The translations under genes were made by a program, and so were the position numbers. Below, in pieces: positions 19,219 to 24,013 of a stretch of DNA of 24,013 bases (position 1 is the first letter of the stretch; each line of letters begins with the position of its first letter). The notes beneath the pieces are model-generated. The model worked only from the letters and a program-made list of their open reading frames with translations, did no database searches and was not told where the DNA came from. The DNA is from a virus: IMG/VR virus record IMGVR_UViG_3300029448_000438, positions 1 through 24,013 of that record, one strand, 5' to 3'.

Positions 19219-19557
19219 ATGGCTACATATTCCAGTAATCTCGTTATAAACACTAATGAGGATTACACTCAAACTTTTGATTTAGCATCTGCTTCAGATA
19301 ATAGTGCATTAAATTTGACAGATTATACAGTATCTTCTCAAATGAGGAAATATGCTGGAAGTGCTAATGCAACTGATTTCACGGCAACAATAGTTTCTCC
19401 GGCAACATCTGGAAAAGTTAGTATAGCTTTAACTAGTGGTGCTACTTCAAGTTTGAAAGAAGGTAGATATGTCTATGATGTTGTGATTGAAAAAGATTCT
19501 GTGAAAACAAAAGTTGTTGAGGGAATGGTTATTGTTGTACAAGGAGTCACTAGATAA
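19219..19557 (+). CDS. Small beta-rich virion-associated protein
   Basis: The 112-residue product is Ser/Thr/Ala-rich and appears all-beta. It has an N-terminal strand (SNLVINTNEDYTQTFDL), a central LTDYTVSSQMRK block, then KVSIALTSGATSSLKEGRYVYDVVIE and a final VEGMVIVVQGVTR strand. Similar small proteins with the pattern of a polarised strand, an S-L-K-x-G-R-Y-V-Y-D-V segment and a closing V-x-E-G-x-V strand occur in many tailed phages and recall the N-terminal beta-sandwich of baseplate proteins. I cannot assign a precise function. T4 has wac (fibritin) just before gene 13, but this protein lacks fibritin's long coiled coil. The start codon has no clear Shine-Dalgarno site. It is the first gene after the late promoter at 19184, eleven bases before gp13. 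Confidence 0.75.
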   Translation: MATYSSNLVINTNEDYTQTFDLASASDNSALNLTDYTVSSQMRKYAGSANATDFTATIVSPATSGKVSIALTSGATSSLKEGRYVYDVVIEKDSVKTKVVEGMVIVVQGVTR

Positions 19558-19568
19558 AGGTAATTTTA

Positions 19569-20408
19569 ATGGCAAAACCAACAACACGACAACAACTCAT
19601 TGATTATTGTTTAAGAAAACTTGGTGCTCCTGTACTTGAAATTAATGTGGATGATGATCAAATTGACGATTTAGTTGATGATGCAATTCAACTATTTAAT
19701 GAGCGTCATTTTGATGGTGTTGAGAGAATGTATTTAAAATATAAAATTACGCAAGATGATATTAATAGAGGAAAGGCAGGTGGAACTGATGGGGTTGGTA
19801 TTGTAACCACCACTGGCACATCCACAATTGTTGGTACTGCAACTACATTTAATTTTTATGAAAATTCTAATTATATTCAAGTACCAGATTCTGTAGTTGG
19901 AGTAGAAAAAATATTTAAATTTGATACTAGCTCAATATCTGGTGGAATGTTTAGTATTAAATATCAATTATTTTTAAATGATTTATATTATTTCAATTCG
20001 GTTGAATTATTACAATATTCTATGACAAAATCATATCTAGAGGATATTGATTTTTTACTTACAACAGATAAGCAGATAAGATTTAACAAGCGTCAGGATA
20101 GACTCTATCTCGATATAGATTGGTCATCTCAAGAAGCAGATAATTTTTTAGTAATTGATTGTTATAGAGCATTAGATCCTTCTTCATTTAGTCAAGTTTT
20201 CAATGATAGTTTTTTAAAATTATATTTGACATCTTTAATTAAAAGGCAGTGGGGACAAAATCTAATCAAGTTTAAAGGAGTTAAATTACCTGGTGGAATT
20301 GAATTGAATGGTAGGGAAATATATGAAGATGCTGAGAGGGAATTGGAGTCAATCAGACAAAAAATGACATCGGAGTATGAATTACCTCCCCTCGATTTCA
20401 TAGGATAA
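19569..20408 (+). CDS. gp13: Neck protein gp13
   Basis: The 279-residue product matches T4 gp13 (309 residues) at both ends. The N-terminus LIDYCLRKLGAPVLEIN (about residues 10-26), then DDQIDDLVDDAIQL and ERHFDG, corresponds to T4 ILRRLGAPIINVE, DQIYDCIQRALEL and EYHFDG. The C-terminus KLPGGIELNG (about 239-248) to the final PPLDFIG corresponds to T4 MLPGGVTIDG to the final PFGILVG. gp13 joins gp14 to form the neck that seals the DNA-filled head and receives the tail. The middle differs and holds a Thr/Gly-rich stretch at about residues 70-95. The start ATG at 19569 follows an AAGG-type site. Its last base is the first base of gp14 (TAATG), so the two are translationally linked. Confidence 0.93.
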   Translation: MAKPTTRQQLIDYCLRKLGAPVLEINVDDDQIDDLVDDAIQLFNERHFDGVERMYLKYKITQDDINRGKAGGTDGVGIVTTTGTSTIVGTATTFNFYENSNYIQVPDSVVGVEKIFKFDTSSISGGMFSIKYQLFLNDLYYFNSVELLQYSMTKSYLEDIDFLLTTDKQIRFNKRQDRLYLDIDWSSQEADNFLVIDCYRALDPSSFSQVFNDSFLKLYLTSLIKRQWGQNLIKFKGVKLPGGIELNGREIYEDAERELESIRQKMTSEYELPPLDFIG

Positions 20409-21838
20409 TGGCATTAAATTCTTTCTTTTTACAAGGATCTTCTGCAGAACAAAGATTGATTCAATCTTTGATAAATGAGCAATTAAAAATTTATGGTGTA
20501 GAAGTAACTTACTTACCAAGAAAACTTGTAAAGGAAGATACGTTATTTACAGAATTACAGTCTTCTGTATTTAATGATAATTTTTCAATAGAGGCATATG
20601 TTAATACATATGAAGGATATGGAGGTGCGGGAGATATTCTCACAAAATTTGATATTGCACTAAAAGATGAATTGGTTATTACTATTTCTAAAGAGAGATT
20701 TGAAGATTTTATTGCTCCTTTTTTAGAATCACTTCCAGACGATGAAATAATTATTTCGAATAGACCTAGAGAAGGTGACTTAATATATTTCCCTCTCGGT
20801 AAAAGAATATTTGAGGTTAAATTTGTTGAGCACGAAAAACCATTTTATCAGTTAGGTAAAAATTATATTTATGAATTGAGATGTGAGCTCTTTGAATACG
20901 AAGATGAAATGGGTGGATGGGATACTCAAACTCAAATTACAGATGAAATTGATTCTGTATTGGAAACACAAGGATTTATCACTACGTTGAAATTGATTTC
21001 AATTGGGTCTACAGCAAGTGTTGGTGTAACTACTGCAACTGGATATATTAGAAAAATATCATTAACTGATGATGGATCTGGATATACTAAAGTCCCAACG
21101 GTGGCAATATCAACTGCTCCTCCGGGAGGAACCGATGCTACTGCAGTAGCAATTACATCAGCAATTAATAATGTATTTTCTATCAATGAAATTCTATTAA
21201 CAAATCCTGGTGCCGGATATACAGTTGCGCCCACAGTCAGTATAGTTAGTGCAGGTCAAACTATAACTGGTGTTGGGTATACGACTTATGGTGTTGGAGC
21301 AGCAGCAACAGCAATATTAGTAACTTCATCTGCTGGTATTAGTGGAGTTACAATCACTTCTGGCGGAAGTGGATATCCATCTCCACCCACAATTACTTTT
21401 GCCACACCAATTTCTGGAATTGGTACAGCAGTTGGTAGACTTTCAGTTACAACTGACAATATCGTTGATAAGGTCTTTATTTCTGATGCTGGTATTGGAT
21501 ATACTTCTGCAACTGCTTCTGCAATAATTTCTGATCCACCTATCATAACTGGAATAGGTACGTATCAATATAATGAAGAAGTTATTGGATCCATTTCTGG
21601 TGCAAAAGCAAGAGTTAAAACATGGGATGTTACAACAAATACTCTCAAAGTGGGTACTACAGACGGTACTTTCTTGGCATCGGATATAATTGTAGGATCC
21701 TCTTCTTCTGCCAGATATAGTGTTGACTTCATCGAGACAGCAGAATTTAATGATAAATATGACAAGAGTGATGAGATACAAGATGAGGCAGATCTCATTA
21801 TAGATTTTTCAGAATCAAATCCATTCGGTAACTACTAA
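20408..21838 (+). CDS. gp14: Neck protein gp14 with a large internal repeat insertion
   Basis: The 476-residue product is nearly twice the length of T4 gp14 (256 residues). Residues 1-165 carry the gp14 core: YGVEVTYLPRKLVKED, AYVNTYEGYGGA, then PREGDLIYFPLGKRIFEV (from about 119) and KPFYQLGKNYIYEL. These match T4 GVECYYVPREYV, AYLNSFEGYEGA, PKEGDLIYFPMDNSLFEI and DPFYQLGQN in order. The T4-like tail returns only at the end, where FSESNPFGNY parallels T4 SFESSPFDN. Between them, about residues 190-445 hold four GGxGY beta-repeats (DGSGYTKVPTV, PGAGYTVAPTV, GGSGYPSPPTI, DAGIGYTSATA) and one SGA-type module near 380-441. gp14 partners gp13 in the neck, so the insertion would add an exposed domain around the head-tail junction. 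It overlaps gp13 and gp15 by one base each. Confidence 0.93.
   Translation: MALNSFFLQGSSAEQRLIQSLINEQLKIYGVEVTYLPRKLVKEDTLFTELQSSVFNDNFSIEAYVNTYEGYGGAGDILTKFDIALKDELVITISKERFEDFIAPFLESLPDDEIIISNRPREGDLIYFPLGKRIFEVKFVEHEKPFYQLGKNYIYELRCELFEYEDEMGGWDTQTQITDEIDSVLETQGFITTLKLISIGSTASVGVTTATGYIRKISLTDDGSGYTKVPTVAISTAPPGGTDATAVAITSAINNVFSINEILLTNPGAGYTVAPTVSIVSAGQTITGVGYTTYGVGAAATAILVTSSAGISGVTITSGGSGYPSPPTITFATPISGIGTAVGRLSVTTDNIVDKVFISDAGIGYTSATASAIISDPPIITGIGTYQYNEEVIGSISGAKARVKTWDVTTNTLKVGTTDGTFLASDIIVGSSSSARYSVDFIETAEFNDKYDKSDEIQDEADLIIDFSESNPFGNY
21049..21530 (+). repeat. Four GGxGY beta-repeats inserted in gp14
   Basis: Four units, each with strand, G-x-G-Y turn and P-x-V/I strand, lie at about 21049-21113, 21184-21247, 21346-21402 and 21466-21530. 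The fourth has lost the Pro. The unit-to-unit interval varies from about 120 to 162 bases. They match units in the giant ORF more closely than anything in T4 gp14. Confidence 0.7.
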
Positions 21839-22632
21839 TGCTGGGAACTTATTACTATCACGAAATTATTAGAAAAACAATTGTTAGTTTCGGAACTTTA
21901 TTTAATAATATAAGTATAAAACATAAAGATTCCGCTGGAGATGTTGTAAGTGAATTAAAAGTGCCTTTAGCTTATGCTCCTGTGCAAAAGTTTTTGGCAA
22001 GATTAGAACAAGAGGATTTAAATAAACCAGTAGCAATTACATTGCCAAGGTTGGCTTTTGAAATGACTGATATTAGTTATGATCCCTCAAGAAAATCTGG
22101 AGTAACTCAAACTTTTAAAGCATCTGATGGCACAAATTTAAAAAAAGTTTTTATGCCAGTTCCATATAATATTGGATTTGAATTAAATCTTTTGACAAAG
22201 TTAAATGATGATGCTTTACAAATAGTAGAGCAAATTTTACCATATTTTCAACCAGCATTTACTTTAACAGTTGATCTAATTAGTTCGATAGGTGAAAAAA
22301 GAGATATACCGATAGTATTGGATAATATATCTTTTCAGGATGATTATGAAGGAGACTTTTCTACAAGAAGAGCATTAATTTATACTCTCAAATTTACTGC
22401 AAAAACATATCTCTTTGGTCCTATTTCTGATACAACTGATGGGCTTATCAAGAAAGTTCAAGTTGATATTTCCTCTTCAAATGATATTTCATCTGCAAAG
22501 CGTGAAATGAGATACACTGCTACACCAGATCCCATTGATGCTGGTCCTGATGATAATTTTGGATTTGATGAGGGATGGGAATTTTTGACCGATTCTCTTT
22601 CTTACAGTCCTACACAACAAAAAGATATTTGA
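21838..22632 (+). CDS. gp15: Tail completion / sheath-stabilising protein gp15
   Basis: The 264-residue product is close in length to T4 gp15 (272 residues). It begins MLGTYYYHEIIRKTIVSFG, then LFNNISIKHK, against T4 MFGYFYNSSFRRYATLMG, then LFSNIQIKRQ. The segment LQIVEQILPYFQPAF (about residues 127-141) is nearly identical to T4 FQIVEQILPYFQPHF. TLPRLAFEMTDISYD, the RRALIYTLKFTAK strand and the GLIKKVQVD segment also follow the T4 order. gp15 forms a hexameric cap on the upper end of the tail tube and sheath and provides the attachment surface for the neck. The start ATG overlaps the gp14 stop by one base (TAATG), which suggests stoichiometric, coupled translation. gp16 begins twelve bases downstream. 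Confidence 0.94.
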   Translation: MLGTYYYHEIIRKTIVSFGTLFNNISIKHKDSAGDVVSELKVPLAYAPVQKFLARLEQEDLNKPVAITLPRLAFEMTDISYDPSRKSGVTQTFKASDGTNLKKVFMPVPYNIGFELNLLTKLNDDALQIVEQILPYFQPAFTLTVDLISSIGEKRDIPIVLDNISFQDDYEGDFSTRRALIYTLKFTAKTYLFGPISDTTDGLIKKVQVDISSSNDISSAKREMRYTATPDPIDAGPDDNFGFDEGWEFLTDSLSYSPTQQKDI

Positions 22633-22644
22633 TAGGTTAGTTGT

Positions 22645-23070
22645 ATGAGTAATAAATATAATGATCTTGATGAGGATCTTAATACGGAAAGTAGTATTGT
22701 AGAAACAACTGCCGAAAAAGTACAGATTTCCAAATCAAAGGATAATGATATTGAGAAGGATTATGAATATACCAGGGCAAATTTATATTCTTTGATCGAA
22801 AAAGGTCAAGAAGCAATTAATGGAATCATGGAACTTGCTGGTGAAGGAGCAAGCCCAAGAGCATATGAAGTTGCTGGACAATTGATTAAAAGTGTTGCAG
22901 ATACAACTGATAAGTTGATTGATCTTCAAAAGAAAGTCAAAGAAGTTGAGGAGGATACTGTTAAGACAACTAATAATGTAACTAATAATGCCGTGTTTGT
23001 CGGTTCCACTTCAGAACTTCAGAAAATGTTAAAGCAAGGTTTTCTAAATAATAATAAGGATAATAATTAA
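22645..23070 (+). CDS. gp16: Terminase small subunit gp16
   Basis: The 141-residue product sits directly after gp15, as in T4 (T4 gp16 is 164 residues). It is acidic, mostly helical and hydrophilic. The conserved core is YTRANLYSLIEKGQEAING (about residues 47-65), then ASPRAYEVAGQLIKSVADT (about 69-87) and DKLIDLQKKVKEVEED, a helical hairpin likely to form the oligomerising coiled coil of small terminases. Its role is to recognise packaging substrate and stimulate the large terminase gp17. The C-terminal 35 residues are Asn/Lys-rich and probably disordered. The start follows a weak AGG site. The next gene starts five bases after the stop, but it does not look like gp17. Confidence 0.9.
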   Translation: MSNKYNDLDEDLNTESSIVETTAEKVQISKSKDNDIEKDYEYTRANLYSLIEKGQEAINGIMELAGEGASPRAYEVAGQLIKSVADTTDKLIDLQKKVKEVEEDTVKTTNNVTNNAVFVGSTSELQKMLKQGFLNNNKDNN

Positions 23071-23074
23071 AAAG

Positions 23075-24013
23075 ATGTCTGGATCGCTTCATCATTGGTT
23101 TAAGGGATCAAAATCAAAAGATGGAAAGCCTGGTTGGGTTCAATCTGATGGATCTCCATGTGCAAATGAACCTGGAGAAACCAAAACACCAAAATGCTAT
23201 AGTAGTGCAAGACTTGCTGCCTTAAAGAGAAAAGGTAAAAAAGGTGAAAATCTTATAAAATCTGCTGATAGACGTAAAAGAGAAAAAGATCCAGGTCAAC
23301 AATCAAAATCTGGTGCAGCAAAACCAACTAATGTAAAAACTTTTGCGAAAGGCAGAAAAAATAAAAATTACGTAAAACCAGAACCAGGATTAAAAGAAAC
23401 TATGGAAATTATAGAAGGTCAAAAAGATGTAAAAGGAAAAGGAAGTGGTAAGAAAGATGCCTGCTATCATAAGGTCAAGTCTCGCTATTCTGTATGGCCA
23501 TCTGCATATGCTTCAGGAGCACTTGTAAAATGCCGTAAAGTTGGTGCTGCTAACTGGGGCAATAAGTCAGAATCTGTGACTATTGAAACTGCAGATGGAA
23601 AGACATTTGCGGAATTTATTGATATTATAGGACCAAATGAAGTGAGAGAAGCAGCAAAGAAATGTTGGCCTGGATATGAAAAAAAAGGAACCAAAAAGAT
23701 GTTTGGTAAGACCTATAATAACTGTGTGAAAAAAGAAGAAAATGAAATTGATGAAATGATTTCTACATCTGGTGTTAGAATGCCAGATCAAAAAGAAGTT
23801 GAGGCAAGACAAGCACGTAAAAAATCTCCCGAAAAGAAAAAACTTCCTAAGGGATTTGTGAAGTTTTACGATAAGCACGGAAAAGGTCGCATTATTGACG
23901 GTAAAAAGGTTTATGAGGATTTTGAAAAAGAAGTGCCATCAGGAGATATCAAAAAACTTTCTAAAAAAGCAGTAAAAAGAATTGACACTAATGTAAGTGG
24001 TCATGTTGATAAA
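23075..24013 (+). CDS. Lys/Cys-rich composite protein after gp16, 3'-truncated
   Basis: An uninterrupted frame runs from ATG 23075 to the window edge, 313 codons with no stop. Three blocks can be seen. Residues 1-110 contain KDGKPGWVQSDGSPCANEPG, a Cys at 29 and 41, then a very basic tract (AALKRKGKKG, SADRRKREKDPGQQSKSG). Residues 128-160 read ACYHKVKSRYSVWPSAYASG and LVKCRKVGAANWG, which I recall as the pattern of the DUF5872 family; this was not checked. Residues about 190-225 read CWPGYEKKGTKKMFGKTYNN followed by CVKKEENEIDEM, a Cys-bounded module I associate with several marine T4-like phage proteins. The function is unknown. The basic, Cys-containing composition would suit nucleic-acid binding or structural packing, and its place at the terminase genes invites a packaging link, but nothing seen proves either. 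I see no Walker A motif, so this part is not gp17. Confidence 0.8.
   Translation, partial: MSGSLHHWFKGSKSKDGKPGWVQSDGSPCANEPGETKTPKCYSSARLAALKRKGKKGENLIKSADRRKREKDPGQQSKSGAAKPTNVKTFAKGRKNKNYVKPEPGLKETMEIIEGQKDVKGKGSGKKDACYHKVKSRYSVWPSAYASGALVKCRKVGAANWGNKSESVTIETADGKTFAEFIDIIGPNEVREAAKKCWPGYEKKGTKKMFGKTYNNCVKKEENEIDEMISTSGVRMPDQKEVEARQARKKSPEKKKLPKGFVKFYDKHGKGRIIDGKKVYEDFEKEVPSGDIKKLSKKAVKRIDTNVSGHVDK

Noticed and set aside
19219-19557. wac (fibritin) assignment for the 112-residue protein
   Set aside because: The position fits, but the protein is short and beta-rich with no segmented coiled coil or foldon-like end.
23567-23878. 103-codon reverse-strand ORF rich in Phe and His
   Set aside because: It is antisense to the Lys-rich composite gene; its Phe-rich composition is what AAA/GAA codons give when read backwards.
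23075-24013. Large terminase gp17 assignment for the gene after gp16
   Set aside because: No Walker A, Walker B or nuclease motif is present in 313 residues; the sequence is Lys- and Cys-rich modules.
1-24013. tRNA genes, CRISPR arrays, insertion sequences, integrase, defence or toxin-antitoxin system
   Set aside because: There is no room between the tightly packed late genes and none of the corresponding motifs or direct-repeat arrays was seen.

Overview
The window is a late structural-gene block of a T4-like (Straboviridae-type) marine myovirus genome. The evidence is the collinear order gp8, DUF4815-type giant virion protein, two small ORFs, a small beta-rich protein, gp13, gp14, gp15, gp16, all on the + strand with almost no intergenic space. 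T4-type late promoter boxes (TATAAATA) also occur. The very A+T-rich composition, the giant GGxGY/GIGTT-repeat structural protein with a YHYH-like domain and the enlarged gp8 and gp14 are typical of phages of marine picocyanobacteria (Prochlorococcus/Synechococcus) and of related SAR11 myophages. The sequence alone does not settle the host. Family assignments come from remembered sequence motifs; no database search was run.

Layout. Positions 1-9992 are the 3' part of one giant virion gene (at least 3,329 codons, 5' end outside the window) in the place where T4 carries gene 7. A late promoter overlaps its stop codon and drives gp8 (baseplate wedge, 10013-11584). Next is a 2,412-residue DUF4815-family tail/fibre-like protein (11590-18828), sitting where T4 has genes 9-12 and wac. 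Two tiny overlapping ORFs follow (18825-19025 and 19012-19188); the second was recovered by reading the sequence and has an excellent Shine-Dalgarno site. A second late promoter, again laid over a stop codon, precedes a 112-residue beta-rich protein (19219-19557). The translationally linked neck and tail-terminator genes gp13, gp14 and gp15 come next, then the small terminase gp16. The window ends inside an unrecognised Lys/Cys-rich composite protein (from 23075), placed where the large terminase gp17 would be expected to follow.

How the genes work together. The first three genes build the baseplate wedge and the distal, host-facing tail. gp13 and gp14 form the neck that closes the filled head, gp15 caps the tail tube and sheath, and gp16 starts genome packaging with gp17. 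Several of these proteins (giant ORF, gp8, DUF4815 protein, gp14) carry copies of the same short glycine/tyrosine beta-repeat, which explains most of the enlargement of gp14 and part of that of gp8 relative to T4. I see no tRNA, CRISPR, insertion sequence, integrase or defence system, and no gene-free stretch above about 35 bases. The most unusual items are the cross-protein repeat module, the composite protein after gp16, the small NblA-shaped protein, and the two late promoters embedded in stop codons.
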